From: Oopsacas minuta
Lineage: Eukaryota; Porifera; Hexactinellida; Lyssacinosida; Leucopsacidae
Direction: 5' to 3'
DNA length: 64,000 nt
Assembly (NCBI GenBank): GCA_024704765.1
Contig: JAKMXF010000308.1
Location: forward strand, 286,026-350,025
The notes beneath the pieces were generated by a model. That model made no database searches, was not told where the DNA came from, and saw only the letters and a list, made by a program, of their open reading frames with translations. Below, in pieces: positions 11,042 through 22,254 of this stretch (its first letter is position 1; the number at the start of each line of letters is the position of its first letter). The position numbers were made by a program, and so were the translations under genes.

Positions 11042-11341
11042 TTAATTAATCATTATACTCCAGTCCTCTATTTTCTTGATATCTTCTTGTAGTTTGATGT
11101 TAATATATCCAACTTCATACCAATGAGAGTAGATATTACTGTCATCTGCATATAAGCTTAGCTTTGAGTTATTTACAAAGAGAAATATATCATTAACAAA
11201 AAATTTTTTACAAAGTCCAGTGACTCGGTTTCCCATGCTAAGCCTCATGTAAGATTGGTAAGAAATACTATATAGCATCGATTTTGAAGATTTGATAGAT
11301 GATTTCGCAGGCCTGAGGATAAGGTAACATAATATAAGCAC
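11042..11341 (-). pseudogene. Reverse transcriptase fragment of LINE
   Basis: The frame contains FFVNDIFLFVNNSKLSLYAD with the next residues DSNIY, that is, the RT catalytic YADD box preceded by the FVNDI segment. It is followed by the LQEDIKKIEDWS helix common after the palm domain in LINE RTs. Only about 99 residues of the core are readable. Upstream fingers and endonuclease are missing. Non-functional. Confidence 0.8.
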
Positions 11342-11345
11342 ATAG

Positions 11346-12192
11346 GCAGAGCCGTTTTTAGGCGTTAGTAGACCCCTTTCACCCCGAAAAGGCTAAAATT
11401 GGAAATTTACTTTAATTGTCAAGGTTTTAATGTTACAACAAATTCAGATTGTAATTGAGATGCCGGATTAAGGGAAGTGAGGGTCCTAAGCCCAATTTTT
11501 GATTGGGCCCCAATCACAGTTTGAATATACTAACTTCATATCGTGACAAATTCATAAAAACAATTGATAGCTACTAATTTCGAATTTGAGACTCTATTTA
11601 TTGCTAGCCATTATTGACCTAGTTCACGCAGCTCAATAAGAGCCCCAGATGCAGGGCTCTCAACCTGGAAACATTCAAAATCGTGTGATTCCTCAAAAAT
11701 ATCACGATTCTATCCTGAGATGTGCAATTTACAATTCTCACGATTTCGGCCCTTCAAATACTGCCCGCAGATGCATAAGTCCCGAAATGGTGGTTATCCT
11801 TAAGTTGAGGGCCAGTAGCTGAGCCGGGAATTTGAGGTGGGGATAATCATCCATCAGTGTTCTGGGATGGTCCCCTACTGGGGCCTAGTGGCGCAGCCCG
11901 AATAAGACAAGCTATAAATTGTAAGTATGAAACTAGTTGTATATTCCTGAGGTTTAGGTGAATTAACATGATATTAAGGGTAAAATGTGAGCGAAGCGAG
12001 CCCAAAATTTTTTTATAATTTGAGTTCAATAACGTAATAATTGAATAACACGAACATTCGAAATAGTGTATAAATATCCTGAGGGGGGCATACATCAACC
12101 TATCCCCCTACGGGACCCGCCACTGGTGGATCCCTAAGGGTGGGGGGCCTAAGCAATGGCTTATTAGGCTTAGTTGCTAACTCGGCTCTGCT
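11346..12192. mobile_element. Mosaic of hAT-like MITE pieces
   Basis: The outer ends cagagccg (11346) and cggctctg (12192) are inverted. Inside are fragments of other families: tgccggattaaggg (about 11460), the cagggctctcaacctggaaa end (11652), and ccactgg following gggacccg (about 12110). No target duplication is visible at the outer ends, so the boundary is tentative. No gene. Confidence 0.45.
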
Positions 12193-12870
12193 TATCCTAA
12201 CAAACACTAGATAAATCAAAATATTACGATCCACTGTAAGCAGTTATTAGTTTCTAATAAAATTCTAACACAATGAAAATAAAATTTTGTAAAATTACTA
12301 TGGGAATTTATGAAAAGAAGTCTCAATTATCAGGTTTTTAGGTAAAACTCGGGCAGGGGCCGATTTCATTTAATGTTACTTGGAATAACATACCAGAGAC
12401 TTGTCTTTACAATTTCTATAAACCAAATACTACAGGAAAAATGTGTGATTTTATGACGTCAAAAAGGTGCTAAAATCTCGTTTTTGGTGCGGGAATTAGA
12501 TAAAACGAAGTGGTGTTCCTTTTCATTACGAACGTAAACTCCAGCCGTAATCGCTTAAGTGGCCTATGTAACTATTTTGAGTTTTAATGGTTGAATGTCA
12601 TCCTGCTATAAATTAAACCAATAAAAATACGAGAGAGGCGCGAAAGCGTAAGTAAGCAAAGCTTAATTATATTAATTAATAAAGTACCGAACTATTGCAA
12701 CTACATGTAATAAGATATCCAATTCAGGCTACAAATTGAATTTTTATACAAATTGAATTACAAATTGAGTTTATCGAATTAATCTCGCGCTATGATCCTA
12801 TTCTTCGTGAGCACCTCACTAATGTTCAGAATTCACAAGAGAGAGACAAACGCTTTTAAGCACATTACTT
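12193..12870. other. Non-coding stretch
   Basis: AT-rich sequence with no coding signal and no inverted ends that I can pair. It may include the 5' part of the decayed hAT element that follows. Confidence 0.3.
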
Positions 12871-12879
12871 TCCTGATAC

Positions 12880-14023
12880 CTCTAAAAATGAATTTATCTC
12901 GTTATGTGCTAAATCTGTAAGATATCGCTTCTTTGATCAATTACGAGATTCCAAATATTACTCAACCATAGTTGACTCGACGCTTGATTCAAGCCACAAA
13001 GAGCAGACCACATTTATCCTTCGTTACCTCATGGAAGAAAACGGAATTTTCTCAGTTTATGAAAGATTTTAAAATTTGCCGATTATAGTAACAAATCTGG
13101 AGCAGATATTGCTTTGCTAATTGAACAAATTCTCCAAGAATACCAAATATCTCTTGCTGATTGTAGGGGACAAGGCTATGATAACTCAGCAAACATGAGT
13201 GGAAGTATAATGGAGTTCAAAAGCATATACTGGACTTAAATTCATTCGCTATATTTTTACAGTGGTTGTCACTCATTATATTTGTGTGGAACAGTCTAGA
13301 CTATATGCTGTAGACATGCTATAACATACTTTGTCGTTATCCAGACGGTGCATAACCTTAGATACTTAATGAATCGGAACTCGTTACTTCTGCAATGGAT
13401 ATTTCTTCTGAGTTTCCAACCCATCGAAAGGTAGAATCAAAAACTTTTATTGAATCTTCAGCAATGATCAACCAAAAAGTTAATATCAGGTTCTGCTGAA
13501 TTTAAGGATGTTCCTTTGATATCATTATGGAATCTGTACTTAGTGGAATTTCATGGTGTATTAAATCTGCTGAGAACATAAACACTTTATTTATGTTCTT
13601 GTGGCTGTATATGGAGATGAACGAGGATGTATTATCAATAGTTTACTTCATGGATGTTTGTGAGGAGGATCTTGTAAGTAAAATATTTCATCTGAAGTGC
13701 ATTCATAAAGCCAACTTTGGAGAAAGATAACTGAATCCACTCGCCTTTTAAACATTATTCACAAACAAAATTTGCAAGAGATCTTTTGCAACATGTCAGT
13801 CGCACTTCGTATTTTTTGCATACTCCTGGGTACAATTGCCTCTGGTGAACGAAGTTTTAGCAAGTTATTATTGATTAAAAACTACCTTCGAAATACAATG
13901 GGACAGGAAAGGCTGAATGATCTAGCAGTACTTAGTATAGAGAGCGACCTGGCAAGAAATGTTGACTTTAGCTCTATTATTGATGAATTTGCTAGAGAGA
14001 AAGCCAGAAAAGCATATTTTTGA
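12880..14023 (+). pseudogene. Decayed hAT transposase, ZMYM1/DUF4371 type
   Basis: Reading across several frames on the plus strand recovers an ordered hAT protein. It gives SVRYRFFDQLRDSKYYSTIV then DSTLDSSHKEQTTFILRYL (first catalytic aspartate region), CRGQGYDNSANMSG-like text near 13165-13200 (second aspartate), and the C-terminal dimerisation block at 13772-14023 (GTIASGERSFSKLLLIKNYL), where the glutamate of SGERSFS is the third catalytic residue. Stops and frameshifts occur throughout, so this is a pseudogene. Family knowledge: these proteins are related to vertebrate ZMYM1. The element ends were not found. Confidence 0.75.
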
Positions 14024-14038
14024 AGATTTTTATGCATA

Positions 14039-14058
14039 CTAATAATAATAATAATAAC

Positions 14059-14131
<73 letters not shown>
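14039..14131. repeat. (AAT)n microsatellite
   Basis: About 90 bp of nearly pure AAT repeats lies immediately 3' of the decayed hAT reading frame. The poly-isoleucine ORF on the opposite strand is an artefact of it. Confidence 0.97.
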
Positions 14132-14437
14132 TACAGATAAGTATAATTTGTTAACATATTCGACAAGTTAGGGCGGGGATTGAACGCCTTAGATAATCTA
14201 TTTGTATATTAATTAGGCCCGATAAAATATTAAAACCTTAGTAAGAAAATCAAAAATATCTAGACATGTTCTCGGGCCTTCACTCGAATTAAAGGGAGAC
14301 CCTAAAATGATTGTCTCGAGGGCCCGGAAGAGTTGTGAAAAGCTGTTCAGCGGCACCAAACACAAGATGAGAGAGAGTTTGAGTCCAAAGTATGTTGAAA
14401 ATTTCCATCAATGCAAGCAATCCCAGTGCCTTTGCAG

Positions 14438-16971
14438 CAGAGCTGCAAATGGGTCACATGAAGTGACCCATGACCCATGTGACCCATCGAAGTAGTGACC
14501 CATGACCCATTGACCCATGGGTCATGACCCATTTATTATTTTCTGACCCATTCTGACCCATTATGTATTTCATTATTAGGAACAAGTATAATGTAAGTAT
14601 TTAATCTAACACAATAATTAAATTAAGTTGTTTTTATATCCTTCCAACACAACAGAGACAGCTTCGATAGTTTCTGGCAACATTGCATTCCGCTGAGATG
14701 TTACAATATGCCGAGCGTTAAAGGCACTAAAGTGTCTCTCGCTTTCGGATGAGGATGCCTGAATTACCAATAGTCTCATGACAATTATTGATAATAATGG
14801 AAACCTAAGTTTATTCTGCTTCCACCAATCAAGGAGATTAAAATTCTCCCGTTTCGGAACAGTTTCTTGAATGTACATTTGCAATTCTTCATTAAATTGT
14901 AAATCAATGTCTGTAATTTGATTTGTTGTTGTTGATGTCGTGGTCTCATTGATTTGAAACCAACTGAATGGATCATATTTAACCTTCTTTTGAGGTTGCA
15001 TATCAAGGTTAGATTGATCCAACTCAAAGTTGGTAATGGCAACATCCTCGATATTAACACTTTCATTAGTTTGATCCACCTCTTTTGCTAGAATAAGAAG
15101 AGATTCCTTGATCTGTCTAAAGAAACCCTCCCGATCAACTTTTGATCTTACGAACGTAAATGATCTCAACGATGGATCAAGAAACGTAGCACTGAGATGA
15201 AGCATCCCAATACTGTCCCACAACTTCTCTGTCAATACCGGAAGAAATTCTGCCTTCAGAACTTGCTGTATTTCAGAATCTTCTTCTTTTATTTGCCAAA
15301 GTTCGTCCAGCGTGTAGTATACTGGGACGACATTTTGAAGGGTCGGTTTATTGGCATATTCTAGCAAGTCAAATAAATCAGAAAAACCAGATAGAAACTC
15401 AACAACTTCCCTTAACAAATCGATATCGAAATGATAAATTAAATTCTCTCGTTTTCGCTTTCGAATTTCTATGACTAAAGTCTCCCTACTCACTAGAATA
15501 GAAAAAAACATAGAATGTAAACTCCTCCATGGGCGTGTTTCACTTCCGTGTTTTAGTGTTGTAGGAAGTTCTGATTGAATTCCACACGCTTGATTAACAA
15601 ATTTTACCAAAGTATGAGCAGACTGATCAAGGAGCTTCAGCTCAGGATTTGAGTCCATAGCTTGTTTCCATGCAATGTCAATTACGGTATTTATACGATG
15701 ACATGCGCAATCAACATGGGTTTTAGCAAGAGTAGCGCATATGAAATTTGATCCTTTATCAGTAGTACATGGCGTGTCCACAAGAGAGATTTTCATCAAT
15801 CACTTTTTCTATATTGACGGCAGTATGCTTTTCAGGAAAATAGGAACATCGATACATTGAATTATTCAGGGTCCACGAACTATCTATCCAGAACACGGTA
15901 AAATCGAGATAAGAATTGTGGTTTATGTTATCTGTCGCCAAATCTGTAGTAAACGTCACCATTTTGTTCAAAGAACATTCCGCAATTGATTTCTTTATTT
16001 TCTCTTGACACTCAGTCATCTTCTCAAATGTAGACTTTTTGACCGTTTCTCTACCAAAAAGCACGTCATTAACATCAAGATTTCCGTACATGCTTCCAAT
16101 TTGGATCATTTTCTGAGCAAATAATCTCAACCCGGGATTATCAACAAACATAAATGAAGTACCACCTTGAACAACCATACGGACCTCCGCATCCTTCACT
16201 CGCTTCCCTTCTTCTCTCGTGAAGTGCTTTCCTGGGGTTTTCTTGAAAAAACTTGCTACAGAAGATTGAGTTTCCCCTTTGGGGGAGCAGGTTTTGCAAT
16301 GGTCCGCGAGATTTTTAGTTCCATATAATCTAACAGAGCCATCAGTTTGTTTTGCTTTGAATTTTAGACATATGAAGCAATCTTTACAGGCTGACCAACC
16401 AAATAGTAATTCATTAGTTGCTTTGATTTTTATCAATCGGAATTTCTTCCACACATCTGCTTTGCACTTTGGGTCGTCGTTGTTGCATAAGAACATATCA
16501 CCATGGTGGAGAGCAGCCCTTACATCTTCACAGTTGTTAGACATTTACGACAGTAAGTAGATCTCAGAGGAATATATAAATGAAAACTGTCAGTCTAGAT
16601 ATATATTTATACTTGAAGATTTCTGTCTATTTGAATTGCAATCCTAAGATTCCGGTAATATTGTACATAGTAGGTTTGCCGATAAGATTAAGACACGAAA
16701 ACTTAATTGATGATTGCAGTTACTACACCTGAAGACATAATATGACTCTCACTTGTAGTATTCCAAACATTTAGATAATGACCACCTCTATTAACTCTAT
16801 TTAGAAGGTTTTCTAATTGACAAATAACTCTTTTAAGCCTACATAGTATATAAATAAAATTTTGATGGGTCATGACCCATTAACGCATGACCCATGACCC
16901 ACTGACCCATCTTAAAAAAGTGACCCATCTGACCCATTGACCCATGGGTCAGTGACCCATTTGCAGCTCTG
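14438..16971 (-). mobile_element. Complete hAT transposon (2.5 kb) with perfect 8-bp target duplication
   Basis: Inverted ends CAGAGCTGCAAATGGGTCA are found on both sides. The 8-bp duplication CTTTGCAG (14430-14437 and 16972-16979) is perfect, so the boundaries are exact. Both subterminal regions (about 14451-14560 and 16865-16960) carry dense arrays of TGACCCAT in both orientations. These are plausible transposase-binding repeats. The transposase gene runs on the minus strand and is broken once. Confidence 0.95.
14618..16544 (-). pseudogene. hAT transposase (Hermes/hobo-like), one frameshift
   Basis: It cuts and pastes the surrounding element. Part 1 (16544-15762) has a BED-like zinc-finger region (WSACKDCFICLKFK ... 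HCKTC), then FTTDLATDNINHNSYLDFTV with the first catalytic aspartate. Part 2 (15799-14618) has DTPCTTDKGSNFICATLAKT (second aspartate), CACHRINTVID, and the C-terminal dimerisation region with LLDWWKQNK and SSSESERHFSAFN (catalytic glutamate). The two parts overlap in different frames near 15760-15800, so one small indel separates them. Otherwise the protein of roughly 645 residues is full length, which points to a recent insertion. Confidence 0.9.
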
Positions 16972-17449
16972 CTTTGCAGAGGATTCGCCACAGGAACTTT
17001 CCCCCATTTGTCTCAATTCCTTGCACAAAACATTGTATTTTCTTAGAAATAAATTTCAGGGTTGGAAAAAATCTAAATTTAGGATTTATTTTATTTAAAT
17101 CAGATTTTTATATATTTTATATTTATCAACATTTAGTCCTGTTTATTTTTATCTAGTCATAATAACATAGAATTCTAGAATTACTTTCACAATATATGTA
17201 TAATAGGATGTTTGTCAATGATGAAAACGAAAACTAAAATATGTATTAATGAAGAAAAGTGAAAACTAGACAATCTATTAATGAAGAACTGGCAGAGATT
17301 ATTTGTGGGAATTCAGCAGCTTGTATATAAATACTAATTTTTCTGTTTCAGCAATTTGTAACCTATTTCTAACTTTTGAATACACAAGACCAAATGTTGA
17401 GAATATTCTCTCTATCTCAGCACTTGTCTCCAAGTATTTGGCGACAGAG

Positions 17450-17811
17450 TGTAATCATAGTATTACTGTCGAGATGACTGCTCTGACCTTGTGCCGATTG
17501 GGAAGACGATATCCAGGACTAAGTATTGACATAAGTTTCAAAAATTCGGGATATTCAACAATGGAAAAAGGTGAATTGGTAGCACAGACAAAGCGAGCTA
17601 TTTGGAGATCAATGGAAACATTTTCAGTTGTTGATGTCTGTATAACATAGTTAGTAATATTTGACTTTTTCTGTTTCTTTGTTTTGGGGTTAAACTAATA
17701 TCCTTCCCACACTTCTTGCATGTTGCACGGCATCCAGCATTACCAGCTACTCTTTTAGTTTCAAAATACTGCCATATAGAGTCACTCTTTCGTCCAGATA
17801 TAATGCGAGAT
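17450..17811 (-). pseudogene. BED-finger hAT transposase N-terminal fragment
   Basis: On the minus strand, GRKSDSIWQYFETKRVAGNA followed by CRATCKKCGKDIS is a BED zinc finger. After a frameshift, IDLQIARFVCATNSPFSIVE and YPEFLKLMSILSPGYRLP follow, the conserved segment just after the finger in ZBED1-type hAT proteins. The rest is missing. The plus-strand ORF at 17303-17650 is a shadow. Confidence 0.7.
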
Positions 17812-17879
17812 TTACGATATATTATTAATATGAATAATAGGGCCAGCCTTAGTTTTTGGATTGGCTAGCAACTCCATTG

Positions 17880-18973
17880 AGACGCCCAGACATATTTGAT
17901 GCTCTCTAATATGCTTGTCCTCTACATTGAGCCAGCCGGAGGTTACTTCGAATGAGAACATCTTTTAGAGTATTTGTCAGGGTTACAGCATCGGTCTGCT
18001 CAACTGACACGAATGCATTCACGTCTTCATTAACAACATATTCAGTATCAACCCATCGGAGGGAAACTGAAAATTCTTCTACCCCACTGACATCTTGCAA
18101 ATTCATCAGCAATTAATGCAAACCATTCAGCTCTAATTCTATCCAGTAGCTCACAAAGAATCTGGTGAGCACTAATCTCCAATACTTCATTAACAATATC
18201 GTGTGATATGTAACGCCCATCACGTATCCATGACTCAAGTCCTTGAATATCGCCTGCTCGGCACTTTAGCAATAGCACGAAGTTACCTTCTTCTTCTATG
18301 TGACCTCTAAAGCCTAGTCCTTGACGAGCGAAGTATCTTATCGATGATAATTCTTTCATAAGCATGAACTCTTCAATACCTCTGTTCATTGGCTATTTCG
18401 GTCGAAAGTCTAACAGCGACAGATGGGTATCGCAAAGGCGTTAGTTGCATTAAGGCCTCATTGTATAATTGACAGAGCTCATGTTCCTTGAACCGCTTCT
18501 TCGCTTTCTTTCAGTTGTCCCAACCCGTATTTAGAAATGCGTTCTTTCCATTTTTGTTAAACTTCAAAAACCTTCTGGATGATGCTTCACGACACACAAA
18601 AACAAAACACTTTTTTCGTGTCACAGAAGGTAAGTCGTTCATGGTAATCAGACCACACCATCTGGAAGCCTCGATATTGTTTGCCTTGCTTGCGTTTCGT
18701 CCTTATCAAATAACACTTACGGTGAAAAGGTTGACTTAAAAGATAATCACAACACTCAGAAGAGGACCCTTCTGTCAATGTATCCTGTAATTCTTTAAGC
18801 ACACTAGAATGACTACTGCTTTCTACATCCGAATCCATGTCCAAGTTATCAAGGGTAGTATCTGAAAAAGAGTGATCTTGTGAAATTCCGTCGCTTTGTT
18901 TGAGAATTGCTTTGCCAATGAAGGTCATAATCTTGCATTGATTGGACATATTACATGAGACTATAAAATACAA
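17880..18973 (-). pseudogene. TTF-type/DUF4371 hAT transposase, decayed
   Basis: Minus-strand frames give, in order, a TTF-type zinc-finger region (FQMVWSDYHERLTFCDTKKV then FCFCVS, 18690-18590), and ARQGLGFRGHIEEEGNFVLL with the ISHDIVNEVLEISAHQILCE block (18350-18130). They continue with a VSGVEEFSVSLRWVDTEYVV segment (18100-18030) carrying sequence that follows the first aspartate, and LAQCRGQAY (17930). Several frameshifts and stops are present. It belongs to the same broad family as the 12.9-14 kb copy but has the opposite orientation and covers the N-terminal rather than the C-terminal half. Confidence 0.75.
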
Positions 18974-19079
18974 TAGTTAGTGAAAGTATCATTTGGGTCA
19001 GAATTATCAAAATACGCCTTTCGTAATATACATGAGATGTTTGCCAAGATAAGCTTCAAGAGGGTTAAGCCCCCTTGAA

Positions 19080-19345
19080 GGTATGTTCAGGGGGCTACAG
19101 CCCCCGTAGCCACCATGGTTCCGCTGCCTATGTTTACAGCACTGCCCAGCTGGATGGTTATGCCCAACCTCCTGCTAAACGCGTGAAACACCTTGCCCCT
19201 CGTCCTACCGCCCTGATTCTACGTGCTCCTCCTGGAAAATTCTTTGACCTCCCCTTGGGCAAAAAATCCTGGTGACGTCCTTGCCTACACCTGGCTTCAT
19301 TCTTCAAAGGGAGATTTGCAAGATTCAGAATTCAATATTGATAAT
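19080..19345 (+). other. GC-richer coding-like segment, unknown
   Basis: The frame gives SAAYVYSTAQLDGYAQPPAK, RVKHLAPRPTALILRAPP and GKFFDLPLGKKSW, then a stop. A one-base shift after it gives DVLAYTWLHSSKGDLQDSE. Composition and codon use differ sharply from the surrounding AT-rich DNA and resemble the neighbouring MULE transposase region. I do not recognise the protein. It could be a decayed exon, a retrocopy, or cargo of the MULE-containing element. Confidence 0.35.
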
Positions 19346-19359
19346 TAATCTAATTATTC

Positions 19360-19585
19360 TAAATACGAGCGGGCTTCGCTTGCTCACGCAACGCTGTTGC
19401 GAACGCTTCGTATCGGCACTCGGGTCTACGGCCCTCGAGTACAGAAACTCATAATCTTAACGAACAAACATGACACGGCCATGATCTTTATATGTGCTTA
19501 CTTTATGTCCCAAAAGTGAACAAATATTTATGAAATTATGTTTCCAATATTATATTTAGACTCAGCATATTCGGTTACCCAAGTA
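19360..19585 (-). repeat. Helitron-like dispersed repeat, inverted copy
   Basis: It begins with a hairpin-rich GC tract (gcgggcttcgcttgctcacg, then cgttgcgaacgc) and continues into AT-rich sequence ending gactcagcatattcggttac. This is the reverse-complement layout of the 51607-52080 copy. It abuts the hAT-like terminus at 19590. Confidence 0.45.
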
Positions 19586-19753
19586 TAGCCAGGGCCGGAT
19601 TAATCATATTGCGGGCCCTGTGCGTTACCTTCCGTTCGAGCCTTTCCTTGACAACGGACAAACACACCATCTTAGCCGGAGAACGGATCTTAATCTTCCA
19701 TATTGTCTAGCCCTCAAATACATTGATTTGAGATAATACTTTATATTAACATG

Positions 19754-21130
19754 TTAATCTGCTCCCAGACTGAAATGATGTGCTACACCCTGCAAGAACT
19801 CCATTTTAGAACGATCTTGAGAATAATATTCACGAACTAGAGTCTTCAACGCTTCCTCACTCTGTTGGGACCGCCTTCGCTTGGTTGGTGGCTTGCCAAC
19901 GAGGTAGTTAGTATGCCGCACCTCCACTAGGCCCTGCTCCTGCTTGAGGGCGAGGATAAACTTCCATATGGTGGGGTGATGGCAGCCGACAGTGGCATTG
20001 AAGCCGCGGTGCCATGCCTCTACGGCGTTGGTTGTACAGGGGAGTCCGAAGGGCGTGCTGAAGTGGTAGTTCCCCAGGTCAATGGGGAACGTCGCGGCTA
20101 TATGGTACCCGCTGGGTAGTGTGCGTCGTATATACGTCCTCTCGAAGTAGTCGAGTAGATCGGCTATCTCAGGTGTAAGGGAGGTCCATCGACACTTGCT
20201 CAAACAGATCGGGGACGTCTACTGGTAGGGCGAACGCAAGGGCTGGTATCTTCCGGATGCGCATAGCCAGCTCTTTGTCATGTGCGTAGTCAGACTGCAA
20301 CCCTACAGCCTGCACATGTCGCCAGATATTCTGTGTGAAGTGGAAGAAGCAGCACTTCACCACTGTGTTAGGCCAGACATGCTCAAAGCTGTTAATTCCG
20401 CCCTTCTCAAAGTCTAGGAGTATCTGTTCAGGCTGGGCAAGAGGACAGAGTAGGTGGATCTGCTCCCACATCCTACGGTGGGTATCCTCTGTCTTGTTGG
20501 GCAGTAGTACGAACAGGCTCGGCAACAGATGACCGGTCTTCATAGGGTCATCTCCTTCACGGAGTCCATGCACCACATACGCCTGGGCGAAGAGGGGAGG
20601 TGCCGTCTTGAAGATACCGTCAGCTAGCCTGATCTTGCTTTTCCGCAGCATCCTGAGGTTGCGTTGTGTCCGAAGATGTGGAATCTATGTGCATCGTCTT
20701 CCCCAGAGTCATAGAATAGGAACTGTTTCCCCCTTGGCTGTCCACTGCTATCCTGCAGGTAGAACCAACTCTACTAGGGCGGTAGGCTCTACTGGAGCTG
20801 ATAGTACACTTAAACGTTGGCGTTGTATCGTCCGCTTCAGGCTGTTCAGTTTGAGTAGTTCAGCAGTAGTGCCCCTTGATACTGTCTGCAAACTCTCGCC
20901 CATTATGTGGTGTGCACTATCCTGGACTCTCGTGTTTTCCTCTTCATGCCTGCTTTCGCTTCACAACAGTCCGCTGCCTGCTCGTCAGGCCCATGGGAGT
21001 GCTCATTCGTGCGCTTGACTATCACCATCCCTTTGGTATGAACTCTAGCTTTGCAGACCCCTCTTTGCTCACACAATCAATGCGTCACATCTCCAACTCT
21101 CCTCTGCACTCCAAATAAATATCCATCCTC
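19754..21130 (-). pseudogene. MULE transposase with FLYWCH-like N-terminus, decayed
   Basis: Mutator-like elements use an RNase H-fold DDE transposase. From the N-terminus on the minus strand there is FLYWCH-like text (SWRCDALIV ... NEHSHGPDEQAADC, 21110-20950), then SGEDDAHRFHIF (20710). The catalytic block follows: IRLADGIFKTAPPLFAQAYV with the first aspartate, EQILLDFEKGGINSFEHVWP with the second, and CCFFHFTQNIWRHVQ. After a frameshift near 20190, TTNAVEAWHRGFNATVGCHH supplies the glutamate, and a basic tail ends at 19754. At least three frameshifts are present. The gene is visibly richer in G+C than the flanks. No MULE-type inverted ends could be paired. Confidence 0.85.
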
Positions 21131-21573
21131 CAACAGCTTGTCTCCTCCTCTTTGTGACTTGATCAGCCTAAAGGTCGGCTGATCAAGAGGTTCCGCCATT
21201 GTAAAGTTATAATTTCAAAGATATATTGCGATGATTGTTAATGAGAAAACGAATCTGGGTTAGAACTAGATCATTTTCTATTTATGTCCGAGGATTGCAA
21301 ATATCACAGGTGATCACACCCTGTTTGCTACATTCCTCTTTACCAAATATAGTCCTAAGAGTATTTACTTCGTGTGTTTACTTAATACTTACTATAACAA
21401 TCTTTGGAATTCATATCATTAAATGGATTCATGGAATCATGTCATCTAAAATTAGAATTATCTATCCAATTAAGACTTTCCGTGTGCAGAAATAATTATT
21501 AGAAAATTGATTATTAACGTGTACTTAGATTAAATTAATTAACAAATATCATATTAAATTGACCAATTAAATT

Positions 21574-21625
21574 AGGTGCGAATTGTCGGTGGTGCGAATT
21601 GTCCGGTGCGAATTGTCGGTATCCG
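21574..21625. repeat. Three tandem copies of GGTGCGAATTGTCSG
   Basis: The words ggtgcgaattgtcgg, ggtgcgaattgtcc and ggtgcgaattgtcgg follow one another. The preceding aattaggtgcgaattgtcg recurs once at about 23478. They may be terminal or subterminal motifs of an element whose other end is lost. Confidence 0.6.
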
Positions 21626-21753
21626 ATTTTGGTACTCGAACGGGGTGGTTCAAACTTTAAGTAACACTTAATGGCTGAATTGGGTTTTCAACTGGCAAGT
21701 ATTCTAATTTCTCCATTTTGTAGGAGAATTGGGTAGGGGTATAACTTGTAACA

Positions 21754-21805
21754 CTTCATGCCACCCTAGCTTTAGAAGTACTTCTAAAGATAGGGTGGTA
21801 TGAAG
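21754..21805. repeat. 52-bp near-perfect palindrome
   Basis: Arms cttcatgccaccctagcttt and its continuation agaag pair with cttctaaagatagggtggta and tgaag. The spacer is very short, so the transcript or single strand would form a long hairpin. There is no coding context. Confidence 0.75.
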
Positions 21806-22254
21806 TTCATTTAACCATGACCTAAGTAAGATCACGATTTAACTTATAATTATGTGACAGTTTAATGAACAAAATATCTGTTACAGATATCATTCCGATC
21901 TATCACAGCAAGGCCAATATTTAAAGGTGGTGGGCAAGTTTACTTAACCAAAACGCTACCTATCCAGAGATTAAATTATCACCCAGATTACCCGATAAAG
22001 GTGTTGGCCCGATTAACCGGTGGCTCTATTAAGTGGAGTCTACCGTATTATTAAAGGAATTTAAGTAGCAATTTCGAGTTAGGCCAGCTCAATGTGGGGA
22101 AATATAAGAAAGATTTTCCATTAGAAGAATGTACTTCAAATATGTATTAGGATAAATCCGGAATGGTACATTTATATTTGTCTAAGTGTGTGGATAATTC
22201 TTTGGTCACAGATTGTGCAATCTATACTTTACTACTTGTATAGTTGAAAATTTC

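Larger units (their letters stand above)
9898..11341 (-). mobile_element. 5'-truncated non-LTR retrotransposon (LINE)
   Basis: The minus strand encodes the C-terminal part of a reverse-transcriptase polyprotein. Read 5' to 3', it holds an RT core fragment (11341-11042), an inserted MITE, and then decayed C-terminal thumb-like sequence. That last part has recognisable blocks such as QILGVEIDDKLSFSRHKAKL and SFIESHLDYCRTVWGGAA in shifting frames (about 10690-10440). The 3' end is a (TAGA)n tract at 9898-9917, a typical LINE tail. Truncation at the 5' side is what target-primed reverse transcription leaves. The clade is probably Jockey- or CR1-like, but I cannot separate these. Confidence 0.75.

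Noticed and set aside
13882-14166. Minus-strand poly-isoleucine ORF
   Set aside because: It is the translation of the (AAT)n microsatellite plus the reverse strand of the decayed hAT frame.
17303-17650. 115-codon plus-strand ORF
   Set aside because: The opposite strand encodes a recognisable BED-hAT segment, so this is a shadow.
20608-21118. Overlapping plus-strand ORFs of 136 and 80 codons
   Set aside because: They lie antisense to the MULE transposase. They are long only because that region is GC-rich.
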